DNA of 64,000 nucleotides, taken from an uncultured Oscillospiraceae bacterium (GTDB lineage Bacteria; Bacillota; Clostridia; Oscillospirales; Oscillospiraceae). The position numbers and the translations under genes are program-made. The notes below the pieces were generated by a model, which was given only the letters and a program-made list of their open reading frames with translations, had not been told where the DNA came from and did no database searches. Positions 1 to 8,504 of the stretch are shown piece by piece; position 1 is the stretch's first letter, and every line of letters starts with the position of its first letter. The stretch is taken from contig CAKUMO010000001.1 in NCBI GenBank assembly GCA_934667815.1, positions 132,448 to 196,447 of the forward strand, given 5' to 3'.

Positions 1-906
1 CGACCCGAACATATAGACATAAAAGACCAGATTCGACACATAGATCTTCGTGGACACTGCACTCACGCCGATCTGAACGATGATGGAGGTTGTGAGCACC
101 TGCGAAAGGCTGTAAGAGAAGGTGCTGATGCCGCCGGGAATGCCGACCTGCAGCACGCGCAGAAGCAGACGCGGCGCATGCGGGTGCAGCGGGTTGAGGT
201 CAAAGCCGAGCCTCGCGTGCAGGAAAAACAGCAGCATGGTCAGGCAGCCCAGTGCCTTGCACAGCACATTGCACACGGCGATGCCGTGCGTGCCGTACAG
301 AGGCAGCGGAAAGGGCTGAAAGATGACCAGATAATTGAGAATGCCGTTGAGGGCGTTCATGCCCAGCGTGACGCAGACGCAGAGCTTCGGTCTGCCGCAG
401 CTTTTGAACACGGCGGAGAAGGCGGTCAGCAGTGCCGGAAAGACCGAATAGCGGATAATCAGCTCAAAATAGTCCGCCGCTTCTTCGAGAAAATTGCCGC
501 GCAGCTTCATCAGCCGCAGCAGCGGCCGCCCGAAGAAGGACAGCGTAACGCCAAGCAGCAGACTGAACACACCGACAAAGCAAAGCGTGTAGAACACTGC
601 GTCCGAGGCCGCGCGGCGGTCATTTGCGCCAAGCGCCTGACTGATGACAATGCCTGCACCCGCGCTGACGACCGAAAAGAGCGTCAGCGACAGGCCGATG
701 AGTTGGTTGGCTGAGCCGACGGCCGCAACGGATTCGTCGGCATAAAACGAGAGAACATAGGTGTTCACCGTGCCCATCAGATTGAGAAGCAGCGACTCCA
801 GAAATAGCGGAAGAAAGAGCCGCTTCAGGGAAAGCTCACCTCGCGGCGTGCAGATGCGGCCGAGCGAGGGATCGTAGCGTAAAAAACGCGGCAGCTGCCG
901 TTTCAT
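1..906 (-). CDS. MATE family efflux transporter (3' end cut by window)
   Basis: This is the N-terminal 302 codons of a polytopic membrane protein that exports drugs or metabolites in exchange for Na+ or H+. The reverse-strand translation begins MKRQLPRFLRYDPSLG and runs through repeated hydrophobic helices typical of MATE proteins, with family-like segments such as SANQLIGLSLTLFSVVSAGAG, GANDRRAA and VGIPGGISTFSYSLSQ. The start at 906 is preceded by AGAGG at suitable spacing. It lies 14 bp behind the ADP-ribosylglycohydrolase-like gene on the same strand, so the two are probably co-transcribed. The family is clear; the substrate cannot be read, and the C-terminus is outside the window. Confidence 0.88.
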   Translation of the reverse strand, partial: MKRQLPRFLRYDPSLGRICTPRGELSLKRLFLPLFLESLLLNLMGTVNTYVLSFYADESVAAVGSANQLIGLSLTLFSVVSAGAGIVISQALGANDRRAASDAVFYTLCFVGVFSLLLGVTLSFFGRPLLRLMKLRGNFLEEAADYFELIIRYSVFPALLTAFSAVFKSCGRPKLCVCVTLGMNALNGILNYLVIFQPFPLPLYGTHGIAVCNVLCKALGCLTMLLFFLHARLGFDLNPLHPHAPRLLLRVLQVGIPGGISTFSYSLSQVLTTSIIVQIGVSAVSTKIYVSNLVFYVYMFGS

Positions 907-920
907 GGCGACCTCTATCC

Positions 921-2288
921 TTATTTCTGCTTTGCCAACTCCAAAAAGCGCTGCGCAAAGCTCGAGATGCTGTGGTCGTGCTGCAAGGCGGCGTAGGTAT
1001 AGAACGTGTCGTGCAGCGGGGCTGTCCACTTGTCCGGAATGCCGCTCTTGCCCGCCATAACGCCTGCGATACAGCCGCAGGTGGCCGCGGAGCAGTCGGT
1101 GTCCCAGCCGTGCATGACGGTCGTGCAGATCGCCTTTTCAAAGTCGATGCAGCCCGTGGAATCGCGGGAGTTGACCAGCGCGTTGATGATGGCGGCGGTC
1201 TCGTTCATGGTTCCGGCGTGGCGCAGGTAGCCCCAGCGGCGGTCGATCTCGGGATAGGCCTTTTCCCAGCTTCCGGCGGAGACGGAGATGTCCAGCGCCT
1301 GACGGACGACCTCGGCATAGCGCGAGCGTGCGGGAATCTGCTCCAGCCCGCGCTGGATGACCTCGACCGGGTCACGGTAATAGAACGCGGCGGCAATGCA
1401 GGCGGCAACCCACATGGAGGCGTAAAGCCCGGTGTGGCGATTGGTGAGAATCGCATCCTTGTAGGCCAGCGCGGCGGCCTCGGCGGGCCTGAGCGGCGAG
1501 ACCAGACCATAGGCGTCGGCGCGGATCATGGCATCGATCTGCTCTTCGCAGTCGTTAAGGACGGCGGTGAAGCGGTCGTAATCCTCGGGTGCGGGGTTGT
1601 CGTGCCACATGGTGTGGTTGACCAGAAGCTGATAGCGCGAATGGCTCGGGCCGAAGGTTTCCAGATAGGGCAGATTGTGCAGCCAGGTGCGCGCAACCTG
1701 GTCGGTTGTGAAGCTGCGACCGTAATTTTCCAGCACCTGTAAGCAGACGGAGAAATAGGTGATGTCGTCGTCGGCCTGCGCATAGGAGATCAGCTCGCGG
1801 CAGCTCTCATCGGTGTTGTTGCCGAGGTTGCTGTAAGGACTGTAATGCGGTGCGTAGTTGTCCAGCGGCCATGCGTTGACGGCCTGCAAGTACGCCTGAA
1901 TGTTGCCTTTCTCCCAGTTCATCTCAAAGGGCTTGCCCAGAATGCAGCCGCAGATGCGTCCGAACACGCCGCCGTAAATGTGATCCTTCAGTGTGGCGGG
2001 CTTGAGGTCAACCTCGTTGCAGCGCGGGATAATGACGTCCTGACGGTTTTCCGGGCGCTGGGCGCGGATGCCCTCGAGCGTGTTCGGCTCGGAATAGGGC
2101 CAGTCTGTGCGCACAGGAAGCCCGTAGAGGCGCTCGGCAAATTGGGCGATGGCGTCGTAGCTGTCGGGCAGGGCGTCCAGCTCGCGCATCCAGCCCTCTT
2201 TATCGAAGTCATAGCCTTGGAGCCAGAGCATTTCCATCCGCTGGCGGCACTGCGCGCGATAGATTGTTTTGGAACCGAAAATATCCAT
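921..2288 (-). CDS. ADP-ribosylglycohydrolase family protein
   Basis: This 455-residue soluble protein resembles the DraG/ARH fold, which removes ADP-ribose from proteins or small molecules using two Mg2+ ions. Family-like signatures are GGVFGRICGCILGKPFE near residue 107, the acidic NTDE and QADDDITYF stretches, and the C-terminal metal motif HGWDTDCSAATCGCIAG, equivalent to GGDTDT in the family. The ATG at 2288 is chosen because AAAGGAG lies five bases upstream; a TTG 15 bases further upstream would sit inside that ribosome-binding site. It follows the GH30 gene across a terminator hairpin and precedes a MATE exporter. Many such proteins in gut Clostridia sit beside glycosidases with unknown substrates, so protein de-ADP-ribosylation should not be assumed. 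Confidence 0.8.
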   Translation of the reverse strand: MDIFGSKTIYRAQCRQRMEMLWLQGYDFDKEGWMRELDALPDSYDAIAQFAERLYGLPVRTDWPYSEPNTLEGIRAQRPENRQDVIIPRCNEVDLKPATLKDHIYGGVFGRICGCILGKPFEMNWEKGNIQAYLQAVNAWPLDNYAPHYSPYSNLGNNTDESCRELISYAQADDDITYFSVCLQVLENYGRSFTTDQVARTWLHNLPYLETFGPSHSRYQLLVNHTMWHDNPAPEDYDRFTAVLNDCEEQIDAMIRADAYGLVSPLRPAEAAALAYKDAILTNRHTGLYASMWVAACIAAAFYYRDPVEVIQRGLEQIPARSRYAEVVRQALDISVSAGSWEKAYPEIDRRWGYLRHAGTMNETAAIINALVNSRDSTGCIDFEKAICTTVMHGWDTDCSAATCGCIAGVMAGKSGIPDKWTAPLHDTFYTYAALQHDHSISSFAQRFLELAKQK

Positions 2289-2309
2289 GAGTTCTCCTTT
2301 CAAAAAAAG

Positions 2310-2344
2310 CGACAGGTCGGACGGCTTGCCCTGCCCGACCTGTC
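2310..2344 (-). terminator. Intrinsic terminator after the GH30 gene
   Basis: On the minus strand a 10-bp stem (GACAGGTCGG with CCGACCTGTC) is followed by GC and a run of seven T. It lies 13 bp after the GH30 stop codon. The T-run ends at the AAAGGAG of the next gene, so termination and translation initiation signals touch. Confidence 0.75.
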
Positions 2345-2356
2345 CGATTTATTTCA

Positions 2357-4762
2357 TTATTTCTTCTTCTTTTTTGCGACAATCACGATGACGACGACTG
2401 CAAGCACGAGCAGCACGCCGGCCCCTGCGAGAATATACGGCAGGGCGGAGCCTTTCTCCGGCGTCTCCGGCGTCTCCGGCGTCTCCGGCTCGTCGGGCGT
2501 GGTCGGCTCAACCGGCTCCTCCGACGTTTCGGACGGATGGTAGACGCTGAAATCAAAGTCCTTCACGGCTGCGTGACCGCCGGGATTTTCGGGGTTGCTG
2601 CCATTTTCGACGGCCTCGGGCGTGACGCCCTTAAACACGAAGGTCGTAACGGACTGCGCAGGTGCGCGGTAGCCGCTGTCGGCGGTCATGGTGCCGCGCA
2701 GCTCCAGATCGCGTGTGGCCGAGGTTTCGTACACGTCTGCGACCGCGCCTGCAGGCAGACCGGCAAAGCCGAAGGTCTCGTCCGCCTTGCCGTTGTTTAC
2801 GACCACGTAGACCAGCGCGTCGAGCGTGGGATTGTAATAGACCGTGGGCAGGAGCTTGTTGGACAGCGCAGTGCTGTCAAGACTGCCGCGGATCGCGCCC
2901 TTGGTGAAGCGGGCGTAGTTGCCCATGACCCACAGACGCTTGGTGGGGATCAGGTCGGTGCTGTCGGGGTTGAAGTAGACCAGCGCGTCGGTGTAGTTGC
3001 CGTTATTGGCGGCCAGCCAGTAGCTCCAGCTGTCCACATCGAGGATGGAGAAATCCTCGTGCATCACGCGCGCAACGTCGATGCCGGTGGCGATGGAATA
3101 ATCCGGCTGCTCACTGGAAGGGCCGTATTCCGTCTGCCGGAACTGAACATTCGCGCCGATGGACCACATCTCGTGCGCCAGACGCTCCTTGGCACTGGCG
3201 TCCGTACCGTAAGAGTGCGAGCCGATATGGTCGGTGACCTTCAGCAGCGCCTCGTCCTTCTGCATCTGATAGTAAACATAGTTGATAAAGCTCTTGTCCG
3301 ACCACATGCCGGACTCGGTCAGGCTGAGTTTGACGTCCTTGAGCGTCTGATCGGTCTCGGCGCGGGCGATCAGCTCCTGCGCGACGAGCGACCAGAGCTT
3401 CATGGCTTCCTCAGCCGAATAGTGGCAGCCCTCCTGCGCGGTGCCCGCCCAGTCGTACTGCGGCTCGTTGATCGGGCTGACGTACTTGACCGGAACACCG
3501 AGGTAGTTATAAAGCTGCACCATATCCACGACGTATTTTGCATACGCTTCATAGCAGTCCTCGCGCAGATTGGAGTAGGAATCCGCCCACGGGTCGCCGC
3601 AGGTCGCGCCGCTGACGGTCATGGTCGCGGGCGGCGTGTTCATAAAGAGCGTGAAATCATCGATCGTGCCCATCTGCAGTAGCTTCATCAGCACGGTGTA
3701 GCCGCCGATGTCACGATCCTCATCATAGGTGCCTTGCTCGGTCAGCGGAGAATAGACCGCACGGGCCGTGCCGGGGAAGTAGGTGTCGGACTGGTCGTCC
3801 TTCACGCCGCCGCCGACGTTGTGACGGTAGTTGTTCAGACCTGCGCCCTCGTCGGTAAAGATCAGCTTAAGCAGATTGTCTACGAATGCATTCTGACCGT
3901 AGCGGTTCGACCACCAGCAGCCGGAAGCACCGAAGGTTTTCATGGTCTGATGCACCTGCGTCATGTCGGTGTACAGCAGTGCGCTTCCGGCATCTACGCC
4001 CTTGTTAAACAGCTCACCCTCGCCGTGGAGCGCGGAGTCTGCGGTGTCGGCGCGCACGATGCGCAGCTCATCGATATACAGGCTGAGCGGGAAATTCTTA
4101 ACATCCTGTTCGGGTGCGCAGGTCAGGCTGACACCCTGTATCTTACCGAAGGTGGAGGCAAAGGCATCCGCGCCGATGCCGACCCAGCCGACAAAGCCCT
4201 TCGGAAGCTGCAAGCGGCCGAACTTTGCGCCGTCATAGGAGGCAAACGTCTTTTGTTCGCTGCGTTCACCGTTCTGCACCAGCCAGAAGGGCTTGTTCAG
4301 ATCCGGGTGCATTCCGTCGATGGCAAGGTCAAGGATCAGCGCGCTGTTCTGGAACTCGGAGGCATCCAGCCAGAACCAGAATTCCTGCATGCCCAGCCAG
4401 TCACGCTCGGCCTTTTCGTCCTTGTTGATGCGGAGCAGGAAGCCGTCAGCCCAGAGGTTTGCGGCAGGGCAGTCGGCGGTAAAGGTCAGCGCCATGGCCG
4501 TCGAGCCGTTGAAGCCCTTGCCGGCCGCAGCTGCGGCATCGGTGTAGCCGAAGGTGTGACCCGCTTCGCCGCTGGTCACGTCAAAAACATAGTCCGCCTC
4601 GAACAGGCTGCCCTTGGGCAGATCTTCCATATCCCAGACGGTTTCGGCCTCTTCCGGGCCGCTTGCTGCGGAAGCAGGGGTTGCCAATGCAGGCATCAGT
4701 CCTGCCAGCAGAGCGATGACCAGCATCACCGACAGCAGGGAAAGCGTGTATCTCTTGCGCAT
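2357..4762 (-). CDS. Secreted, membrane-anchored GH30-type glycoside hydrolase
   Basis: This 801-residue protein has a signal peptide (about 1-34, ending ASA), an N-terminal beta-sandwich-like region (about 40-245) and a TIM-barrel resembling GH30 endo-beta-1,6-galactanase/glucosylceramidase enzymes (about 260-700). The likely acid/base is Glu433 in SPINEPQYDW and the nucleophile Glu545 in RQTEYG. After a Pro/Glu/Thr linker the protein ends in one transmembrane helix and five lysines, with no LPXTG, so it is tethered to the membrane and faces outward. It should cut a beta-linked polysaccharide or glycoconjugate; the linkage is not readable. It has its own promoter (4818-4845) and terminator, placing it apart from the upstream ROK gene. 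Confidence 0.82.
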   Translation of the reverse strand: MRKRYTLSLLSVMLVIALLAGLMPALATPASAASGPEEAETVWDMEDLPKGSLFEADYVFDVTSGEAGHTFGYTDAAAAAGKGFNGSTAMALTFTADCPAANLWADGFLLRINKDEKAERDWLGMQEFWFWLDASEFQNSALILDLAIDGMHPDLNKPFWLVQNGERSEQKTFASYDGAKFGRLQLPKGFVGWVGIGADAFASTFGKIQGVSLTCAPEQDVKNFPLSLYIDELRIVRADTADSALHGEGELFNKGVDAGSALLYTDMTQVHQTMKTFGASGCWWSNRYGQNAFVDNLLKLIFTDEGAGLNNYRHNVGGGVKDDQSDTYFPGTARAVYSPLTEQGTYDEDRDIGGYTVLMKLLQMGTIDDFTLFMNTPPATMTVSGATCGDPWADSYSNLREDCYEAYAKYVVDMVQLYNYLGVPVKYVSPINEPQYDWAGTAQEGCHYSAEEAMKLWSLVAQELIARAETDQTLKDVKLSLTESGMWSDKSFINYVYYQMQKDEALLKVTDHIGSHSYGTDASAKERLAHEMWSIGANVQFRQTEYGPSSEQPDYSIATGIDVARVMHEDFSILDVDSWSYWLAANNGNYTDALVYFNPDSTDLIPTKRLWVMGNYARFTKGAIRGSLDSTALSNKLLPTVYYNPTLDALVYVVVNNGKADETFGFAGLPAGAVADVYETSATRDLELRGTMTADSGYRAPAQSVTTFVFKGVTPEAVENGSNPENPGGHAAVKDFDFSVYHPSETSEEPVEPTTPDEPETPETPETPEKGSALPYILAGAGVLLVLAVVVIVIVAKKKKK
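2456..2489 (-). repeat. 9-bp tandem repeat coding Pro-Glu-Thr linker
   Basis: Nearly four copies of a 9-bp unit (ctccggcgt on the plus strand) encode repeated PET in the cell-wall-spanning linker of the GH30 protein. Such a run can expand or contract by slippage and change linker length. Confidence 0.8.
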
Positions 4763-4779
4763 GAGAAGAACCTCCTGTG

Positions 4780-4845
4780 CGTCCGATCACGGACGTTTTT
4801 TCATAAATGCTGCCTTGATTATACCACAAGGAGGGGAAAAGTCAG
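4780..4845 (-). promoter_or_regulatory. GH30 promoter and 5' UTR hairpin
   Basis: On the minus strand CTGACT (4845-4840) and a perfect TATAAT (4823-4818) are separated by 16 bp. The 5' UTR then holds a small hairpin, CGTCCG/CGGACG around a TGAT loop at 4795-4780, just before AGGAGG of the GH30 gene. The hairpin position could limit ribosome access or be an operator half-site pair. Confidence 0.6.
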
Positions 4846-4876
4846 TTTCAGATTCTTTTGCATTTGTCACACAAAA

Positions 4877-4903
4877 GCGCGGATGGAGCTTTTCCATCCG
4901 CGC
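4877..4903 (-). terminator. Intrinsic terminator after the ROK gene
   Basis: A perfect 11-bp stem, GCGCGGATGGA paired with TCCATCCGCGC across five bases, lies 14 bp past the ROK stop codon. On the minus strand it is followed by TTTT. Confidence 0.75.
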
Positions 4904-4916
4904 CGGGAGTCACGGT

Positions 4917-6143
4917 TTACGCCAGCAGGCGGGAGTCCTGACTCTCAAAGGCATTGTTAATAAAGTGCAGCGCCGCGCCGACGGAGGCTTGCAGGCGTCC
5001 CTCCTCCAGAAGCAGAATCTCAAATTCGGAGAGCATCCATGCCGCGCTGTGCGCGGCTTTCGTGGCATGCGGCAGGAACAGCTTCTGATATTGCAGCAGC
5101 TCACCCGTGAGGATGACCTTTGAGGGGTTGAACAGCGAGACGATGTTGGCAATGCCCAGACCAAGATATTCGCCGGCCTCGTCAAAGAGCCTGCGCAGCA
5201 GCTTGTTGCCGTTCGATGCGCCGTCGGCCGCCCACGCGACCATGCGCTTCATGTAGTCCACGCTGTTTTCCTCGCCGGTGCACAGTGCTTCTGGCAGCGC
5301 AAGCTCGCCCAGCTTGGCCGCGTCCAGAATCCGGCGGGTCAGGCCGCGGATGGAGCAGTAGCTTTCCATGCAGCCGCGGTTGCCGCAGGAGCACAGGGGA
5401 CCGTTGGGATTGAGCACCATGTGGCCAAGCTCGCCGGCTGCGCCGGTGTGACCCAGTATGGGCACGCCGCCCGCCAGATAGCCCATGCCGATGCCGAAAG
5501 AGAGACGCACGAGCGCACAGTCCTCGCCCAGAAGCCTGCGCCGCCATTGCTCGGCCAGAATGATGCACACCGGGTCGTGGATGATGCGCACCTCCACGCC
5601 GAAGCGCTCCTCGCAGATCTTTTTCAGCGGTACGTTTTTCCAGTCACGGAAGAAGGAGTTATACAGCGAGGTGGAGCCTTCGCGATCCACGGAGCCCTGC
5701 ACGGCGATGCCGATGCCGAGCAGCTCCCGCGAATTGAGCCGGTTGGCCTCGAGAATGGCTTCCACTGCGCCGAGCATCTGCTGCAGCACATCGTCGCGCT
5801 CCAGCGAACGAATCGCTTCGATGCGCGAATCGATGACCTCGCAGCGCAGGCCGAGCAGCAGGACGGTCAGACCCTCGGCGTTCAGCTCCATGCCGATGGT
5901 CAGGTTGCGCATGGGCGAGAAGTTGAGATAGGCGGGATTGCGCCCGGCCAGATGGCCGTGGTAAGCGCTTTCCTTGAGAATGTTCTTTGCAATGAGGTCA
6001 GTGGAGATCGTCGAGACGGCGGCCCAGCTCAGGCCGGTCGCGGTCTGAATGTCGCGCCGGGTGGATTGCCCATGCTGCCGGATGAAGTCCAGCACGGAGA
6101 GCGTGTTGAGGTTTCGCATCTGTTCGTGTTTCGTAGGTGACAT
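4917..6143 (-). CDS. ROK family transcriptional regulator (NagC/XylR type)
   Basis: This 408-residue protein has an N-terminal winged helix-turn-helix (about 12-65, with RRDIQTATGLSWAAVSTISTDL as the recognition region) and a C-terminal ROK sugar-binding fold. The ROK zinc motif CSCGNRGCME is at 251-260, with the partner His241 in GELGHM. ATG at 6143 follows AAGGAG by seven bases. It is transcribed divergently from the GH2 gene with promoters about 55 bp apart, so it very probably represses GH2 and itself, and may also control GH30 downstream. The inducer is likely a sugar or sugar phosphate released by these enzymes; this is inference from context. Confidence 0.9.
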   Translation of the reverse strand: MSPTKHEQMRNLNTLSVLDFIRQHGQSTRRDIQTATGLSWAAVSTISTDLIAKNILKESAYHGHLAGRNPAYLNFSPMRNLTIGMELNAEGLTVLLLGLRCEVIDSRIEAIRSLERDDVLQQMLGAVEAILEANRLNSRELLGIGIAVQGSVDREGSTSLYNSFFRDWKNVPLKKICEERFGVEVRIIHDPVCIILAEQWRRRLLGEDCALVRLSFGIGMGYLAGGVPILGHTGAAGELGHMVLNPNGPLCSCGNRGCMESYCSIRGLTRRILDAAKLGELALPEALCTGEENSVDYMKRMVAWAADGASNGNKLLRRLFDEAGEYLGLGIANIVSLFNPSKVILTGELLQYQKLFLPHATKAAHSAAWMLSEFEILLLEEGRLQASVGAALHFINNAFESQDSRLLA

Positions 6144-6175
6144 GGCGTGTCTCCTTAATTATATCCTTGCCGACA

Positions 6176-6204
6176 ATTATAAACGATGCGCGGTTGCAAT
6201 GCAA
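6176..6204 (-). promoter_or_regulatory. SigA-type promoter of the ROK gene
   Basis: On the minus strand TTGCAT (6204-6199), a 17-bp spacer and a perfect TATAAT (6181-6176) lie 33 bp before the ROK start. The spacing and consensus make this one of the better promoters in the window. Confidence 0.72.
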
Positions 6205-6236
6205 GTCTGCCGTGCAAGAAACCAAAAAATATGAAA

Positions 6237-6264
6237 TGGAAAATCCCCTGCGCCGTGCTATAAT
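6237..6264 (+). promoter_or_regulatory. Promoter of the GH2 gene
   Basis: TGGAAA at 6237-6242 and a perfect TATAAT at 6259-6264 are 16 bp apart and lead into GGAGGA and the GH2 ATG at 6294. It is back to back with the ROK promoter, the usual layout for a local repressor. Confidence 0.62.
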
Positions 6265-6293
6265 GGAGAAAAACACTCACGGAGGAACGCTCT

Positions 6294-8504
6294 ATGCAAC
6301 ATGGAAGCATTCGCTCGCTCGACGGGCTTTGGAAATTTGCCGTCCCCGGCGGGAAACCGGAGCTGCGGCAGGTGCCCGGCTCCTACGACTGTGTGGGAGA
6401 TTCAGTCTGGTCGCGCGAGTTTTCTGCCGATCCGAACGCCGCAGGCCGCGTGCGCCTGTGCTTTGAGGGAATTGCCTATGAGGGCAAGGCTTATCTGAAC
6501 GGCGTGTGCCTCGGAACAATGCTGCCTTACAGCTATTATACCTTCGAGGTCACGCAGCTCCTGCGCGAGGAAAACGAGCTGACGGTCGAGCTGATGGATC
6601 TCAACGCGCCCTTCGGCCCGTCCGAGGGCTGGCGCAGCTTCTCCGGCATCGTGCGCGGCGTGTATCTTGAGACGCTGCCCGAGACCTATTTTGACGACGT
6701 ATTTTTCCATGCGGCGCTGTCAGACGACCTCTCCGAGGCCGACTGCACGTTGGAATTCTCCACGGACGGCGACCCGCAGGGCCTCGGCGTGCGCGCTCGC
6801 CTTGTGCGCGAGGGGCGCGTGGCGGCCGAAAGCGCCTGCATCGCAGCCTCGGCGTGTGTGCTGCATTTTCCTGCGGAAATGCCTGCGCTCTGGTCGCCGG
6901 AGCAGCCGAATCTCTATGAGCTGACGGTCGAGCTGCTGCGCGGCGAGACGGTCATCGACCGCTATTCCTGCGCCGTCGGCTTCAAGAAGCTCGAGATCCG
7001 CGAGGGGCATTTCTATCTCAACAACGAGCAGGTGTTCTTCACCGGCGTCTGCCGCCACGACATCTGGACGGAATCCGTCGGCTTCACCCTCACCGACGAG
7101 ATGATCGAAAAGGATCTGCGCATGATTAAAGCCATGGGCGCAAACTTTGTCCGTCTGGTGCACTATCCGCACGATCGCCGCGTGCTCGAGGCGGCGGACC
7201 GCATCGGCCTGCTCGTGAGCGAGGAGCCGGGACTGTGGTGGAGCGACCTCGGAAACACCGAGATCACCTCGCGCGCGCTGAAGGTGCTGGAAAAGGCAAT
7301 TTTCCGCGACCGCAGCCATATTTCCGTGGCTTTCTGGCTTGCCTTCAACGAGTGCCCGTTCAACGAGCAGTTCCTGATGGATGCCGTGGCGCTGGCACGC
7401 CGCTGTGACCCGACGCGCCTGATTTCCGGTGCGAACTGCAACGACGTCAACGACACCAAGGAAATTTTCGACAAATGCGGTGTAGACTTCTATACGCTGC
7501 ATCCCTATGGCACACATCCGACGCATTGCACCGGCCAATCGCTGGAATACGCCTGCCGCGTGCTCACGGGCAAGGCGGTGTTCTTCACGGAGTGGGGCGG
7601 CTATTATGTCGTCGGTAATCCGGCGCTGTTCCGCGATTTCTGTCTGGAAATGCTGCGGCTTTACCGCAACCGCGCACCCGAGCCGACGCTTGCGGGCATG
7701 ACCTACTGGCAGTGGCAGGACATTCCGGAGTATCAGCGCGGCGAGCCTGCCTGCTACGACGGCATTCTGACCGAGGGCCTCGTGACCATCGACCGTGTGC
7801 CGAAGGACAATTTCTATACTTTTTCCGATTTCATCCGCCGTCTGCACACGCCGGAACCGGAGCCGCAGGCCGAGCTGGAAATTTACGGCGGCGGGAGCAT
7901 GGACGCGGTCTACCGGCCTCTGACGCTGCCGCAGGGCACGCGCGAGGCGTGGGAGCAGGCGCTTGCCGCAGGGAAGCCCATGCCGGGCTATTATTGGAAA
8001 AAGGAACGCCGCATGGCGCACGGCCCGGCGCTGCCGCGCCGCGTGACGCAGCTCGGCGCACTGGCGGTCGATCTGCCTGCGGACGCGCCGCTGACGGTTT
8101 CCAAAGCGGGCGGGGCGGTGCGCATCGCGGTCGATGCGCAGGTCAGGGCGCTCTGGTTTGTCGGTCAGGCGACGCTCGGTAAGGGTTATCCCGCCTGCGG
8201 AACACGCGGCGAGACGCTCGGCGTTTATCGCCTGCACTACGCCGACGGCAGTGTGCAGACCCTCCCGCTGCGCAACGGCGCGGAGCTGGTGTCCGCCTGT
8301 GCGCTGGTCGGCCCGACGCGCTATGAGCCGCGCGGCAGTGCGCTGTGCAAGGCTTTCACGCTGAGCTATGACAAAAACTGGGAAATTTATCAGGCCAATC
8401 TGCTGCGTATCGCAGCGCAGGCAAAGCCGCTTGCTTTCGTAGAGGCCGAGATCACCGATCCGGATTGTCATCTGCTTCTTTACGGCATCACTGCGGAAGA
8501 ATAA
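6294..8504 (+). CDS. GH2 family beta-glycosidase, cytoplasmic
   Basis: This 736-residue enzyme lacks a signal peptide and has the GH2 order: sugar-binding jelly roll (about 10-170, starting SLDGLWKFAVPGG), Ig-like domain, then TIM barrel (about 240-520). The acid/base is Glu353 in AFNECPF and the nucleophile Glu433 in FFTEWGGYY. The GH2 family retains beta-configuration and includes beta-galactosidases, beta-glucuronidases and beta-mannosidases; the sequence is far shorter than LacZ and I cannot fix the sugar. The C-terminal ~200 residues do not match a domain I recognise. GGAGGA precedes the ATG. The neighbouring ROK regulator suggests induction by the released sugar. Confidence 0.85.
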   Translation: MQHGSIRSLDGLWKFAVPGGKPELRQVPGSYDCVGDSVWSREFSADPNAAGRVRLCFEGIAYEGKAYLNGVCLGTMLPYSYYTFEVTQLLREENELTVELMDLNAPFGPSEGWRSFSGIVRGVYLETLPETYFDDVFFHAALSDDLSEADCTLEFSTDGDPQGLGVRARLVREGRVAAESACIAASACVLHFPAEMPALWSPEQPNLYELTVELLRGETVIDRYSCAVGFKKLEIREGHFYLNNEQVFFTGVCRHDIWTESVGFTLTDEMIEKDLRMIKAMGANFVRLVHYPHDRRVLEAADRIGLLVSEEPGLWWSDLGNTEITSRALKVLEKAIFRDRSHISVAFWLAFNECPFNEQFLMDAVALARRCDPTRLISGANCNDVNDTKEIFDKCGVDFYTLHPYGTHPTHCTGQSLEYACRVLTGKAVFFTEWGGYYVVGNPALFRDFCLEMLRLYRNRAPEPTLAGMTYWQWQDIPEYQRGEPACYDGILTEGLVTIDRVPKDNFYTFSDFIRRLHTPEPEPQAELEIYGGGSMDAVYRPLTLPQGTREAWEQALAAGKPMPGYYWKKERRMAHGPALPRRVTQLGALAVDLPADAPLTVSKAGGAVRIAVDAQVRALWFVGQATLGKGYPACGTRGETLGVYRLHYADGSVQTLPLRNGAELVSACALVGPTRYEPRGSALCKAFTLSYDKNWEIYQANLLRIAAQAKPLAFVEAEITDPDCHLLLYGITAEE

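Noticed and set aside
2456-2489. 9-bp repeats considered as regulatory iterons
   Set aside because: They lie inside the GH30 gene and code for a Pro-Glu-Thr linker, so a coding explanation suffices.
6720-8471. Long minus-strand open frame of 583 codons opposite the GH2 gene
   Set aside because: It is the mirror of a GC-rich coding sequence; the plus-strand protein has full GH2 motifs, and the antisense product shows no recognisable domain. The same applies to many long antisense frames in this window.
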